DNA from: CBFFRJ01 sp051486985
GTDB lineage: Bacteria; Pseudomonadota; Gammaproteobacteria; Enterobacterales; Enterobacteriaceae
Assembly (NCBI RefSeq): GCF_051486985.1
Contig: NZ_JAHVDV010000008.1
Span: forward strand, 79,641-143,640
Direction: 5' to 3'
Length of the DNA stretch: 64,000 nucleotides
This document shows, piece after piece, positions 1 to 9,050 of the stretch. Positions within the stretch are counted from its first letter, which is position 1. The number at the start of each line of letters is the position of its first letter. Below the pieces are notes generated by a model. The model was given only the letters and a program-made list of their open reading frames with translations. It was not told the DNA's origin and did not search any database. A program made the position numbers and the translations under genes.

Positions 1-870
1 GAACTGTTCCGCATTGAAGTACCGGAAATTGGTGAAGAAGTGATTGAGATTAAAGCAGCCGCCCGCGATCCGGGCTCTCGCGCAAAAATCGCAGTCAAAA
101 CCAATGATAAACGAATCGATCCGGTAGGTGCTTGCGTAGGCATGCGCGGTGCGCGTGTACAGGCGGTTTCTACGGAACTGGGTGGTGAGCGTATTGATAT
201 CGTCCTGTGGGACGACAACCCGGCACAGTTCGTGATTAATGCGATGGCGCCAGCGGATGTTGCTTCGATTGTCGTTGATGAAGACAAGCACACCATGGAT
301 ATCGCCGTTGAAGCCGGTAACCTGGCACAGGCAATTGGACGTAACGGTCAGAACGTCCGTCTGGCTTCGCAATTGAGTGGTTGGGAACTCAACGTCATGA
401 CCGTTGATGACCTGCAGGCTAAGCATCAGGCTGAAGCACACGCAGCCATTGATACCTTCACCAAATATCTCGATATCGATGAAGATTTCGCGACTGTACT
501 GGTTGAAGAAGGCTTTGCCACGCTCGAAGAGTTGGCCTATGTGCCAATGAAAGAACTGTTGGAAATCGACGGCCTTGATGAGGCTACCGTTGAAGCGCTG
601 CGCGAGCGTGCTAAAAACGCACTGACCACTCTGGCACTGGCCCAGGAAGAAAGCCTTGGTGATAACAAACCAGCTGACGATCTGTTGAATCTGGAAGGAT
701 TAGATCGCGAAATGGCCTTCAGACTGGCTGCCCGTGGTGTTTGTACGCTGGAAGATCTCGCCGAACAGGGCATTGATGATCTGGCTGATATCGAAGGGTT
801 GAACGACGAAAAAGCCGGTGAGCTGATCATGGCAGCCCGTAATATTTGCTGGTTCGGTGACGAAGCGTAA
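1..870 (+). CDS. nusA: NusA transcription elongation/termination factor (C-terminal part)
   Basis: The reading frame is open from base 1 and ends at TAA 868-870, so about 289 C-terminal residues of a protein usually near 495 residues are visible; the start lies outside the window. The visible part covers the KH RNA-binding region (GACVGMRGARVQ and AIGRNGQNVRLAS are KH-type loops) followed by the two helix-hairpin-helix acidic repeats AR1 and AR2, which in E. coli contact the RNA polymerase alpha subunit and lambda N. NusA binds RNA polymerase and modulates pausing, termination and antitermination. It is followed after 24 bp by infB, the standard enterobacterial order. Identification is firm. 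Confidence 0.97.
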   Translation, partial: ELFRIEVPEIGEEVIEIKAAARDPGSRAKIAVKTNDKRIDPVGACVGMRGARVQAVSTELGGERIDIVLWDDNPAQFVINAMAPADVASIVVDEDKHTMDIAVEAGNLAQAIGRNGQNVRLASQLSGWELNVMTVDDLQAKHQAEAHAAIDTFTKYLDIDEDFATVLVEEGFATLEELAYVPMKELLEIDGLDEATVEALRERAKNALTTLALAQEESLGDNKPADDLLNLEGLDREMAFRLAARGVCTLEDLAEQGIDDLADIEGLNDEKAGELIMAARNICWFGDEA

Positions 871-894
871 TAAACTGTAGCAGGAAGGAACAGC

Positions 895-3582
895 ATGACA
901 GATGTAACCGTAAAATCGCTGGCTGCAGAGATACAGACCTCCGTGGATCGCCTGGTACAGCAATTTGCTGATGCAGGTATCCCGAAGTCTGCGAATGACT
1001 CTGTATCCGCACAAGAGAAACAGACTTTACTGGCGCACCTGAACCGTGAAAACGGTTCTGCGCCGGACAAATTGACATTGCAGCGTAAAACGCGCAGTAC
1101 TCTCAATATTCCAGGTACCGGTGGAAAGAGTAAATCGGTACAAATCGAAGTCCGCAAAACACGCACCTTTGTAAAACGCGATCCGCAAGAGGCAGAACGC
1201 CTTGCCGCGGAAGAGCAGGCGCAGCGTGAAGCGGAAGAGCAGGCCCGTCGTGAAGCAGAAGAAGCTGCTAAACGCGAGGCGCAACAAAAAGCTGAACGTG
1301 AGGCCGCAGAACAAGCGAAACGTGAATCCGCCGAGAAGGCGAAACGTGAAGCTGCGGAAAAAGATAAAGTGAGCAATCAACAAACCGACGATATGACCAA
1401 AACCGCCCATGCTGAAAAAGCCCGCCGCGAAGCGGAAGCTGCTGAGCTGAAACGTAAAGCTGAAGAAGAAGCACGTCGTAAGCTTGAAGAAGAAGCTCGC
1501 CGTGTTGCTGACGATGCGCGCCGTATGGCTGAAGAAAATGCTGGCGTCTGGGCTGAGCAAGAGAAAGTGGAAGAAGATAAGAGCGATTATCATGTCACTA
1601 CTTCTCAGCACGCTCGCCAGGCGGAAGATGAAAACGATCGTGAAGTTGAAGGCGGTCGTGGTCGTGGCCGTAATGCAAAAGCAGCGCGCCCGGCGAAGAA
1701 AGGCAATAAACATGCTGAGTCGAAAGCCGATCGTGAAGAGGCCCGCGCTGCCGTTCGTGGCGGTAAAGGCGGCAAGCGTAAAGGTTCTTCTCTGCAGCAG
1801 GGCTTCCAGAAGCCAGCGCAGGCTGTTAACCGTGATGTTGTGATTGGCGAGACCATCACCGTTGGCGAACTGGCTAACAAAATGGCCGTTAAAGGTTCTC
1901 AGGTCATCAAAGCGATGATGAAACTGGGCGCCATGGCGACCATTAACCAGGTTATCGATCAGGAAACCGCACAGCTGGTTGCTGAAGAGATGGGCCATAA
2001 AGTCACCCTGCGTCGTGAGAACGAGCTGGAAGAAGCGGTAATGAGCGACCGTGATACGGGTGTGGCGGCAGAGCCGCGTGCACCGGTTGTGACCATCATG
2101 GGTCACGTTGACCACGGTAAAACCTCTCTGCTGGACTACATTCGTTCAACGAAAGTGGCTTCCGGTGAAGCGGGCGGCATTACTCAGCACATCGGTGCGT
2201 ACCACGTTGAAACTGACAACGGTATGATCACCTTCCTGGATACCCCGGGCCACGCCGCATTTACCTCTATGCGTGCTCGTGGTGCACAGGCGACGGATAT
2301 CGTTGTTCTGGTCGTTGCAGCAGACGATGGCGTGATGCCGCAGACTATCGAAGCAATCCAGCACGCGAAAGCGGCGCAGGTGCCGGTCGTTGTTGCGGTC
2401 AACAAAATCGACAAGCCAGAAGCCGATCCGGACCGCGTGAAGCAGGAACTCTCCCAGTACGGCATCATGCCGGAAGCATGGGGCGGCGAAAGCCAGTTCG
2501 TCCATGTATCTGCCAAAGCGGGTACCGGCATTGATGAACTGCTGGATGCTATCCTGCTGCAGGCTGAAGTTCTTGAGCTGAAAGCCATTCGTAATGGTAT
2601 GGCGAGCGGCGCGGTCATCGAATCCTTCCTGGATAAAGGTCGTGGTCCGGTTGCAACCGTTCTGGTACGCGAAGGTACGTTGCATAAAGGCGATATCGTT
2701 CTGTGTGGCTTCGAATACGGTCGTGTTCGTGCAATGCGTGACGAACTGGGTCGTGAAGTTACCGAAGCTGGTCCATCTATCCCTGTAGAGATCCTTGGTC
2801 TGTCCGGTGTTCCTGCTGCGGGTGATGAAGCAACGGTTGTTCGTGACGAGAAAAAAGCGCGTGAAGTTGCACTGTACCGTCAGGGTAAATTCCGCGAAGT
2901 TAAGCTTGCGCGTCAGCAGAAATCTAAACTTGAGAACATGTTCGCTAACATGACCGAAGGCGAAGTTCACGAAGTGAACGTCGTACTGAAAGCGGACGTT
3001 CAGGGTTCTGTTGAGGCTATCAGTGACTCTCTGCTGAAACTGTCTACCGATGAAGTTAAAGTGAAGATCATTGGTTCCGGCGTAGGTGGTATCACTGAAA
3101 CCGACGCCACCCTGGCTGCTGCATCTAATGCTATTCTGGTCGGCTTTAACGTTCGTGCGGATGCTTCTGCCCGGCGCGTGATTGACGCTGAAAGTCTGGA
3201 TCTGCGTTACTACTCCGTCATCTACCATCTGATTGACGAAGTGAAAGCGGCGATGAGCGGTAAGCTCTCTCCGGAACTGAAACAGCAGATCATCGGCCTT
3301 GCTGAAGTTCGTGACGTCTTCAAATCACCGAAATTTGGCGCTATCGCAGGCTGTATGGTTACCGAAGGTACCATCAAGCGTCACAACCCAATCCGCGTTC
3401 TGCGTGACAACGTGGTTATCTATGAAGGCGAGCTGGAATCCCTGCGCCGCTTCAAAGATGACGTTAACGAAGTCCGTAACGGCATGGAATGTGGTATCGG
3501 CGTGAAGAACTATAACGACGTTCGCGTTGGCGATATGATCGAAGTGTTCGAGATCATCGAAATCCAGCGCAGCATCGATTAA
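895..3582 (+). CDS. infB: Translation initiation factor IF-2
   Basis: 895 residues, close to the 890 of E. coli IF2. It is the GTPase that delivers fMet-tRNA to the 30S subunit and promotes subunit joining. In order: an IF2-N domain (about 1-50), a charged Ala/Glu/Arg/Lys-rich linker (about 100-290), a second IF2-N domain (about 310-365), the G domain with GHVDHGKTS near residue 403, DTPGH near 449 and NKID near 503, then the C-terminal beta-barrel and tRNA-binding domains. The start ATG is preceded by AGGAAGGAACAGC. In-frame GTG 1369 and ATG 1393 match the positions of the internal starts that give shorter IF2 forms in E. coli; their use here is inferred. Confidence 0.98.
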   Translation: MTDVTVKSLAAEIQTSVDRLVQQFADAGIPKSANDSVSAQEKQTLLAHLNRENGSAPDKLTLQRKTRSTLNIPGTGGKSKSVQIEVRKTRTFVKRDPQEAERLAAEEQAQREAEEQARREAEEAAKREAQQKAEREAAEQAKRESAEKAKREAAEKDKVSNQQTDDMTKTAHAEKARREAEAAELKRKAEEEARRKLEEEARRVADDARRMAEENAGVWAEQEKVEEDKSDYHVTTSQHARQAEDENDREVEGGRGRGRNAKAARPAKKGNKHAESKADREEARAAVRGGKGGKRKGSSLQQGFQKPAQAVNRDVVIGETITVGELANKMAVKGSQVIKAMMKLGAMATINQVIDQETAQLVAEEMGHKVTLRRENELEEAVMSDRDTGVAAEPRAPVVTIMGHVDHGKTSLLDYIRSTKVASGEAGGITQHIGAYHVETDNGMITFLDTPGHAAFTSMRARGAQATDIVVLVVAADDGVMPQTIEAIQHAKAAQVPVVVAVNKIDKPEADPDRVKQELSQYGIMPEAWGGESQFVHVSAKAGTGIDELLDAILLQAEVLELKAIRNGMASGAVIESFLDKGRGPVATVLVREGTLHKGDIVLCGFEYGRVRAMRDELGREVTEAGPSIPVEILGLSGVPAAGDEATVVRDEKKAREVALYRQGKFREVKLARQQKSKLENMFANMTEGEVHEVNVVLKADVQGSVEAISDSLLKLSTDEVKVKIIGSGVGGITETDATLAAASNAILVGFNVRADASARRVIDAESLDLRYYSVIYHLIDEVKAAMSGKLSPELKQQIIGLAEVRDVFKSPKFGAIAGCMVTEGTIKRHNPIRVLRDNVVIYEGELESLRRFKDDVNEVRNGMECGIGVKNYNDVRVGDMIEVFEIIEIQRSID

Positions 3583-3629
3583 TCCACCGCTTCTTTTGAG
3601 CTTCGCTTAAAACCTGAAGTGGAAATATG

Positions 3630-3661
3630 TCGGCCGGGTAAGCGGAGCGCCACCCGGCAAG
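3630..3661. repeat. REP (palindromic) element between infB and rbfA
   Basis: GCCGGGTAAGCGGAGCGCC followed by ACCCGGC forms the imperfect palindrome typical of enterobacterial REP units. It lies in the mRNA between infB and rbfA, where such stems commonly protect upstream message. No transposase is associated. Confidence 0.75.
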
Positions 3662-3668
3662 AAATTTA

Positions 3669-3694
3669 AAAAGGGGCTTTTGGCCCCTTTTTTG
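3669..3694 (+). terminator. Intrinsic terminator or attenuator upstream of rbfA
   Basis: AAAAAGGGGC TTTT GGCCCCTTTTTT: a GC stem followed by a run of six T. It sits 23 bp before the rbfA ATG, inside the superoperon, so it probably sets partial read-through rather than a full stop. Confidence 0.7.
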
Positions 3695-3716
3695 TCTTTA
3701 TTCTGGAGAATTTATT

Positions 3717-4127
3717 ATGGCGAAAGAATTTGGTCGCCCGCAGCGTGTATCACAGGAGCTGCAAAAAGAAATTGCAATTATCCTGCAGCGCGAAATCAAG
3801 GACCCGCGTCTGGGCATGATGACCACGGTTTCCGGCGTCGAAGTGTCCCGCGATCTGGCTTATGCAAAAGTGTTTGTCACCTTCCTTAACGATCAGGATG
3901 AAGCGTCTGTAAAGGCCGGTATACGTGCACTGCAGGATGCATCAGGTTTTATCCGCACATTGCTTGGAAAAGCGATGCGTCTACGTATCGTGCCGGAACT
4001 GACCTTCTTCTACGACAACTCGCTTGTCGAAGGGATGCGCATGTCCAACCTGGTGACCAGCGTTGTAAAACACGATGATGAACGTCGTGTGAATCCGGAT
4101 GAAAGCGGCGATAGCAAGGAGGACTAA
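3717..4127 (+). CDS. rbfA: 30S ribosome-binding factor RbfA
   Basis: 136 residues; E. coli RbfA has 133. A single KH-like domain protein that binds the 30S subunit near the 16S rRNA 5' end and is needed for late 30S maturation and cold adaptation. The N-terminus MAKEFGRPQRVSQELQKEIA and the central KVFVTF strand are characteristic. The start follows CTGGAGAATTT. The TAA stop shares its last A with the truB ATG (TAATG at 4125-4129), which implies translational coupling. The acidic, disordered tail after about residue 110 is normal for the family. Confidence 0.97.
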   Translation: MAKEFGRPQRVSQELQKEIAIILQREIKDPRLGMMTTVSGVEVSRDLAYAKVFVTFLNDQDEASVKAGIRALQDASGFIRTLLGKAMRLRIVPELTFFYDNSLVEGMRMSNLVTSVVKHDDERRVNPDESGDSKED

Positions 4128-5074
4128 TGAGTCGTCCTCGTCGTCGTGGTCGCGATATACATGGCGTGTTATTGCTGGATAAGCCGCAGGGGGCATCCAG
4201 CAATGACGTGCTGCAAAAAGTGAAGCGTCTGTTTAATGCCAACCGCGCCGGGCACACGGGCGCGCTGGATCCGCTGGCAACAGGTATGCTTCCTATCTGT
4301 TTGGGTGAAGCGACCAAGTTTTCCCAGTATCTGCTTGATTCAGATAAACGTTATCGCGTGATTGCCCGGCTGGGGCAACGCACAGACACCTCTGACGCAG
4401 ATGGTCAGATTGTTGAAGAGCGACCGGTGACGTTCAGTGCTGAGCAACTGGCTGCTGCGCTGGAGAGCTTCCGGGGCGAAACCGCGCAGGTTCCTTCTAT
4501 GTATTCCGCCCTGAAATATCAGGGAAAAAAGCTGTACGAATATGCGCGCCAGGGCATTGAAGTGCCCCGTGAAGCCCGCGCCATCACCGTGTATGAGCTG
4601 TTGTTTATTCGTCATGAAGGCGATGAACTTGAACTGGAAATTCACTGTTCAAAGGGCACCTACATCCGCACCATCATTGATGATCTGGGTGAAAAACTGG
4701 GATGTGGTGCACACGTGATTTTCCTGCGCCGTCTTGCCGTCAGCAAATACCCGGCTGAGCGAATGGTGACGCTGGAGCAGCTGCTGGAGCGGGTTGAAAA
4801 AGCGGAATCGCAAGCTGTTCCGTCAGCAGAACTTCTGGATCCACTGCTGATGCCGATGGACAGTCCGGCGGCGGATTACCCGATGGTTAATATTTCGTCT
4901 ACGGTAGCGGCCTACTTTAAGTTGGGTCAGACAGTTCGTACGGATATTACGTCGCTGGATGGTCTGGTAAGGGTGTCGGAAGGCGATGACGCGCAGTTTA
5001 TCGGCATGGGTGAAATGACCAATGACGGCCGTCTCTCGCCACGTCGACTGGTGGTTGAGTATCCTCCAGCCTGA
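4127..5074 (+). CDS. truB: tRNA pseudouridine(55) synthase TruB
   Basis: 315 residues, the length of E. coli TruB. It isomerises U55 in the T-loop of tRNAs. The motif GHTGALDPLATGMLP near residues 43-57 holds the catalytic Asp (GALDPLA). KGTYIRTII is the second family motif, and a PUA-like domain fills the C-terminus (about 250-315). The start ATG overlaps the rbfA stop by one base. It ends the block before the separate rpsO promoter. Confidence 0.97.
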   Translation: MSRPRRRGRDIHGVLLLDKPQGASSNDVLQKVKRLFNANRAGHTGALDPLATGMLPICLGEATKFSQYLLDSDKRYRVIARLGQRTDTSDADGQIVEERPVTFSAEQLAAALESFRGETAQVPSMYSALKYQGKKLYEYARQGIEVPREARAITVYELLFIRHEGDELELEIHCSKGTYIRTIIDDLGEKLGCGAHVIFLRRLAVSKYPAERMVTLEQLLERVEKAESQAVPSAELLDPLLMPMDSPAADYPMVNISSTVAAYFKLGQTVRTDITSLDGLVRVSEGDDAQFIGMGEMTNDGRLSPRRLVVEYPPA

Positions 5075-5134
5075 GCCCCACCTTGCGATAAACAGACACT
5101 ACGAGTAGAATATTGCCGCTTAATGCCGTGGCAA

Positions 5135-5162
5135 TTGTTTAACAATGTGTTGGCATTACACT
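5135..5162 (+). promoter_or_regulatory. Probable sigma-70 promoter of rpsO
   Basis: TTGTTT (5135-5140), a 16-bp spacer and TACACT (5157-5162) lie about 57 bp upstream of the rpsO ATG, in the truB-rpsO gap. E. coli rpsO has its main promoter in the same place. The hexamers were assigned by eye; no start-site data. Confidence 0.45.
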
Positions 5163-5218
5163 GGGGTTGCTGAATTAGAGATCGGCACCCTTTCATTTTT
5201 TTATCACTGGAGTTCAAA

Positions 5219-5488
5219 ATGTCTCTAAGCGTTGAAGCTAAAGCAAAAATCGTTTCCGAGTTTGGTCGTGGCGAAAATGACAGCGGTTCTACCGAAGTTC
5301 AGGTTGCCCTGCTGACTGCTCAGATCAACCACCTGCAAGGTCACTTTGCAGAGCACAAAAAAGATCACCACAGCCGTCGTGGTCTGCTGCGCATGGTTTC
5401 TCAGCGTCGTAAACTGCTCGACTACCTGAAACGTAAAGATGTTGCACGCTACACTGCGCTTATCGAGCGTCTGGGTCTGCGTCGCTAA
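5219..5488 (+). CDS. rpsO: 30S ribosomal protein S15
   Basis: 89 residues, exactly the E. coli length, with the four-helix S15 signature (GSTEVQVALLTAQINHLQGH, then HKKDHHSRRGLLRMVSQRRK). S15 is a primary binder of 16S rRNA at the helix 20-22 junction and represses its own translation through a pseudoknot in the leader; the U-rich leader and ACTGGAGTTCAAA ribosome-binding site fit that mode. It is followed by an intrinsic terminator and then pnp. Confidence 0.98.
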   Translation: MSLSVEAKAKIVSEFGRGENDSGSTEVQVALLTAQINHLQGHFAEHKKDHHSRRGLLRMVSQRRKLLDYLKRKDVARYTALIERLGLRR

Positions 5489-5506
5489 GTCTGGCGAGTT
5501 TCAGAG

Positions 5507-5532
5507 AAAGGGGCCGTAAGGCCCCTTTTTTC
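5507..5532 (+). terminator. rpsO intrinsic terminator
   Basis: GGGGCC GTAA GGCCCC followed by TTTTTT, 18 bp after the rpsO stop. Same position as the leaky terminator that separates rpsO from pnp in E. coli. Confidence 0.9.
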
Positions 5533-5603
5533 AACCAGACGGCAGCAATTAACGGTACAATAATGTATTGTTGCTAAGAATGATCTTCGTTGCAGAGGTT
5601 CGC

Positions 5604-5658
5604 GCGGCTAATGAGAGGCTTCACCCGGAGAACACGGGTTAGGGTTGTCATTAGTCGC
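5604..5658 (+). promoter_or_regulatory. pnp leader stem-loop (RNase III/PNPase autoregulation)
   Basis: GCGGCTAATGA (5604-5614) pairs with TCATTAGTCGC (5648-5658) with one G-U pair. In E. coli RNase III cuts this leader duplex, after which PNPase degrades the short strand and destabilises its own message. Position (77 bp before the pnp start) and sequence match that element; regulation here is inferred from conservation. Confidence 0.75.
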
Positions 5659-5734
5659 GAGGATGCAAAGAGGATCGGGTTTTAACGACAGCACTCTAAA
5701 GATGTGCTGCCATCCATTAAGAAAGGACAATACT

Positions 5735-7870
5735 TTGCTTAATCCGATCGTTCGTAAGTTCCAGTACGGGCAACATACCGTCACGCTGGAAACCGGCATG
5801 ATGGCGCGTCAGGCCACTGCAGCCGTTATGGTTAGCATGGATGACACTGCGGTATTCGTAACCGTTGTTGGCCAGAAAAAAGCAAAACCAGGTCAGGACT
5901 TTTTCCCGCTGACCGTAAACTATCAAGAGCGTACCTACGCTGCGGGTAAAATCCCTGGTGGATTCTTCCGTCGTGAAGGTCGTCCAAGCGAAGGTGAAAC
6001 GCTGATCGCGCGTCTGATTGACCGCCCGGTTCGCCCGCTGTTCCCGGAAGGCTTTGTTAACGAAGTCCAGGTTATCGCCACCGTGGTTTCTGTAAACCCG
6101 CAGGTTAACCCGGATATCGTTGCGATGATTGGTGCCTCTGCTGCACTGTCTCTGTCAGGTATTCCGTTCAATGGTCCAATCGGTGCCGCGCGCGTTGGTT
6201 ATATCAACGACCAGTACGTGCTGAACCCAACCCAGGAAGAGCTGAAAACCAGTAAGCTGGACCTGGTGGTTGCTGGAACTGAAGGCGCTGTGCTGATGGT
6301 GGAATCCGAAGCTGAACTGCTGAGCGAAGACCAGATGCTGGGCGCAGTGGTATTCGGCCATGATCAACAACAGGTTGTAATCCAGAACATCAACGACCTG
6401 GTGAAAGAAGCCGGTAAACCACGTTGGGACTGGCAGCCGGAAGCGGCAAACGACGCGCTGAATGCACGCGTTGCAGCCCTGGCTGAATCTCGCCTGAGCG
6501 ATGCTTACCGCGTAACCGACAAACAAGAGCGTTATGCTCTGGTTGACGTCATCAAATCTGAAACCGTTGCTGCTCTGCTGGCAGAAGATGAAACCCTGGA
6601 CGCGAACGAACTGGGCGACATCCTGCATGCTATCGAGAAGAACGTTGTTCGTAGCCGCGTACTGGCTGGTGAGCCGCGTATCGATGGTCGCGAAAAAGAT
6701 ATGATTCGTGGTCTGGATGTACGCACTGGCGTACTGCCGCGTACTCACGGCTCCTCTCTGTTCACCCGTGGTGAAACTCAGGCGCTGGTTACCGCAACCC
6801 TGGGTACTGCGCGTGATGCACAGAACATCGATGAACTGATGGGCGAGCGCACTGACTCCTTCCTGTTCCACTACAACTTCCCTCCGTATTCCGTAGGGGA
6901 GACCGGTATGGTCGGTTCGCCGAAACGTCGTGAAATTGGTCACGGTCGTCTGGCGAAACGCGGCGTACTGGCGGTAATGCCGGATGCAGACAAATTCCCG
7001 TACACCGTTCGTGTGGTGTCCGAGATTACTGAATCCAACGGCTCTTCTTCGATGGCTTCTGTCTGCGGCGCTTCTCTGGCGCTGATGGACGCAGGTGTGC
7101 CAATCAAAGCCGCCGTTGCGGGTATCGCAATGGGTCTGGTGAAAGAAGGTGACAACTTTGTGGTTCTGTCAGATATCCTGGGCGATGAAGATCACCTGGG
7201 CGATATGGACTTCAAAGTGGCTGGTAGCCGCGAAGGTATCTCTGCGCTGCAGATGGATATCAAAATCGAAGGCATCACCAAAGAGATCATGCAGGTTGCT
7301 CTGAACCAGGCTAAAGGTGCGCGTCTGCACATCCTGGGTGTGATGGAACAGGCTATCAACGCACCGCGTGGCGACATTTCTCAGTTCGCTCCGCGTATCC
7401 ATACCATCAAGATCAATCCAGACAAGATCAAAGATGTCATCGGCAAAGGCGGTTCTGTTATCCGTGCACTGACCGAAGAGACTGGCACCACCATCGAAAT
7501 CGAAGATGACGGTACTGTGAAGATCGCAGCGACCGACGGTGAAAAAGCGAAATTCGCGATTCGTCGTATCGAAGAGATCACTGCTGAAATCGAAGTGGGT
7601 CGTATCTACAGCGGTAAAGTGACCCGTATCGTTGACTTTGGCGCATTTGTTGCCATCGGTGGCGGTAAAGAAGGTCTGGTACATATTTCTCAGATCGCCG
7701 ATAAACGCGTAGAGAAAGTAACAGACTACCTGCAGATGGGTCAGGAAGTGCCGGTTAAAGTTCTGGAAGTTGATCGCCAGGGCCGTATCCGTCTTAGCAT
7801 TAAAGAAGCTACCGAACAAACTCAGCCTGCAGGTGCGCCGGAAGCGCAGCAAGCAGAGCAGGGCGAGTAA
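5735..7870 (+). CDS. pnp: Polyribonucleotide nucleotidyltransferase (PNPase)
   Basis: 711 residues from a TTG start, the same start codon and length as E. coli; AAGGAC lies 6-7 bp upstream. An upstream in-frame ATG at 5645 falls inside the RNase III leader and is not the start. PNPase is a phosphorolytic 3'-5' exonuclease and a degradosome component. Two RNase PH-like domains (about 1-220 and 310-540) flank an alpha-helical linker; KH (about 550-610, IGKGGSVIRALTEETG) and S1 (about 620-690, GKVTRIVDFGAFVAI) domains follow. The C-terminal tail is Gln/Ala/Glu-rich. Confidence 0.97.
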   Translation: MLNPIVRKFQYGQHTVTLETGMMARQATAAVMVSMDDTAVFVTVVGQKKAKPGQDFFPLTVNYQERTYAAGKIPGGFFRREGRPSEGETLIARLIDRPVRPLFPEGFVNEVQVIATVVSVNPQVNPDIVAMIGASAALSLSGIPFNGPIGAARVGYINDQYVLNPTQEELKTSKLDLVVAGTEGAVLMVESEAELLSEDQMLGAVVFGHDQQQVVIQNINDLVKEAGKPRWDWQPEAANDALNARVAALAESRLSDAYRVTDKQERYALVDVIKSETVAALLAEDETLDANELGDILHAIEKNVVRSRVLAGEPRIDGREKDMIRGLDVRTGVLPRTHGSSLFTRGETQALVTATLGTARDAQNIDELMGERTDSFLFHYNFPPYSVGETGMVGSPKRREIGHGRLAKRGVLAVMPDADKFPYTVRVVSEITESNGSSSMASVCGASLALMDAGVPIKAAVAGIAMGLVKEGDNFVVLSDILGDEDHLGDMDFKVAGSREGISALQMDIKIEGITKEIMQVALNQAKGARLHILGVMEQAINAPRGDISQFAPRIHTIKINPDKIKDVIGKGGSVIRALTEETGTTIEIEDDGTVKIAATDGEKAKFAIRRIEEITAEIEVGRIYSGKVTRIVDFGAFVAIGGGKEGLVHISQIADKRVEKVTDYLQMGQEVPVKVLEVDRQGRIRLSIKEATEQTQPAGAPEAQQAEQGE

Positions 7871-7879
7871 GGTTGTTTT

Positions 7880-7901
7880 GCCCTCCACTACGGTGGAGGG
7901 C
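7880..7901 (+). other. Perfect stem-loop after pnp
   Basis: GCCCTCCAC TACG GTGGAGGGC: nine perfect pairs closed by a TACG tetraloop, 10 bp after the pnp stop. There is no T-run, so it is better read as a 3' stabilising or processing hairpin in the pnp-nlpI message than as a terminator. Confidence 0.6.
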
Positions 7902-7977
7902 GCATTATCGGGCAGGACGCCGTGTTTGCAGCCGGGGGACAGGACGTTCATCCAATTGTTGTCTTCGGGAGTGGGAA

Positions 7978-8862
7978 ATGAAGCCTTTTTTGCGCTGGTG
8001 TTTCGTTGCGACAGCTTTAACGCTGGCAGGATGCAGCAACTCTGCCTGGCGTAAGAGCGAAGTCCTCGCGGTGCCATTGCAACCGACTTTACAGCAGGAA
8101 GTAATTCTGGCACGCATGGAACAAATTCTTGCCAGTCGGGCTTTATCCGATGATGAACGCGCGCAGCTTTTATATGAGCGCGGAGTGTTGTATGATAGTC
8201 TCGGTCTGAGGGCACTTGCGCGAAATGATTTTTCACAAGCGCTGGCAATCCGACCCGATATGCCGGAAGTATTCAATTACTTAGGTATTTACTTAACGCA
8301 GGCAGGCAATTTTGATGCTGCCTATGAAGCGTTTGATTCTGTACTTGAGCTTGATCCAACTTACAACTACGCGCACTTGAACCGCGGAATCGCCCTGTAT
8401 TACGGCGGTCGCGATAAATTAGCGCAAGATGATCTGCTAGCGTTTTATCGAGACGATCCCAATGATCCTTTCCGTAGCCTGTGGCTTTATGTCGCTGAGC
8501 GTAAGCTTGACGAGAAGCAGGCAAAAGAAGCTCTGTCTCAGCGCTTCGAAAAATCGGATAAAGAGCAATGGGGATGGAACATTGTCGAGTTCTACCTGGG
8601 CAACATTAACGAAGCAACGTTAATGGAACGCCTGAAGGCGGACGCAACGGATAACACCTCGCTCGCTGAGCATCTCAGTGAAACCAACTTCTATTTAGGT
8701 AAGTACTACCTAAGTCTGGGGGATAAGGACAGCGCTACGGCACTGTTCAAATTAGCGGTTGCTAACAACGTACACAACTTCGTTGAGCACCGTTATGCAT
8801 TGTTGGAACTATCGCTCTTGGGCCAGGAGCAAGACGACCTGGCAGAATCGGACCAGCAATAG
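7978..8862 (+). CDS. nlpI: Lipoprotein NlpI (TPR-repeat envelope adaptor)
   Basis: 294 residues, as in E. coli. ATG 7978 follows GGGAGTGGGAA and gives a lipoprotein signal peptide MKPFLRWCFVATALTLAGC with the modified Cys at 19; the longer in-frame extension from 7873 lacks support. Tetratricopeptide repeats occupy roughly 60-200 (for example LALRPDMPEVFNYLG-like repeats). NlpI is an outer-membrane adaptor that scaffolds peptidoglycan hydrolases and, with Prc, controls MepS turnover. Position between pnp and yrbN-deaD is standard. Confidence 0.95.
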   Translation: MKPFLRWCFVATALTLAGCSNSAWRKSEVLAVPLQPTLQQEVILARMEQILASRALSDDERAQLLYERGVLYDSLGLRALARNDFSQALAIRPDMPEVFNYLGIYLTQAGNFDAAYEAFDSVLELDPTYNYAHLNRGIALYYGGRDKLAQDDLLAFYRDDPNDPFRSLWLYVAERKLDEKQAKEALSQRFEKSDKEQWGWNIVEFYLGNINEATLMERLKADATDNTSLAEHLSETNFYLGKYYLSLGDKDSATALFKLAVANNVHNFVEHRYALLELSLLGQEQDDLAESDQQ

Positions 8863-8969
8863 CTGACGACATAGACATCAGCCCGTAATCTTTTGATTGC
8901 CATCACCTTAACTGGTGAGGGCGCTGTTGTTCGTCAATACATCTACTTTGAGCCGGTTCACACTTTTCA

Positions 8970-9050
8970 ATGAAAATTGCAGATCATTTTCACGATGAGT
9001 TATGTAGACTGGCCGCCACTGACATTGAGGCACTTGTACTACATGGCTGA
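8970..9050 (+). CDS. yrbN: Small protein YrbN, overlapping deaD start
   Basis: A 26-codon frame starts at ATG 8970 (MKIADHFHDELC...) and stops at TGA 9048-9050, so its last eight bases overlap the deaD ATG at 9043. E. coli has a 26-residue protein YrbN at exactly this place. The overlap ATGGCTGA suggests translational coupling of deaD to yrbN. The function of the peptide is unknown; it may mainly feed ribosomes into deaD. The upstream bases are A/T-rich with no strong Shine-Dalgarno sequence. Confidence 0.8.
   Translation: MKIADHFHDELCRLAATDIEALVLHG

Noticed and set aside
537..1376. 279-codon minus-strand ORF opposite nusA/infB
   Set aside because: Ser/Arg/Ala-rich shadow of the Ala/Glu-rich IF2 linker; no family features.
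2146..3228. 360-codon minus-strand ORF opposite infB
   Set aside because: Antisense shadow of the IF2 GTPase domain, produced by its codon usage.
5489..5734. SraG small RNA between rpsO and pnp
   Set aside because: E. coli has a reported small RNA here, but I could not recognise a promoter and terminator pair for it, so no feature was claimed.
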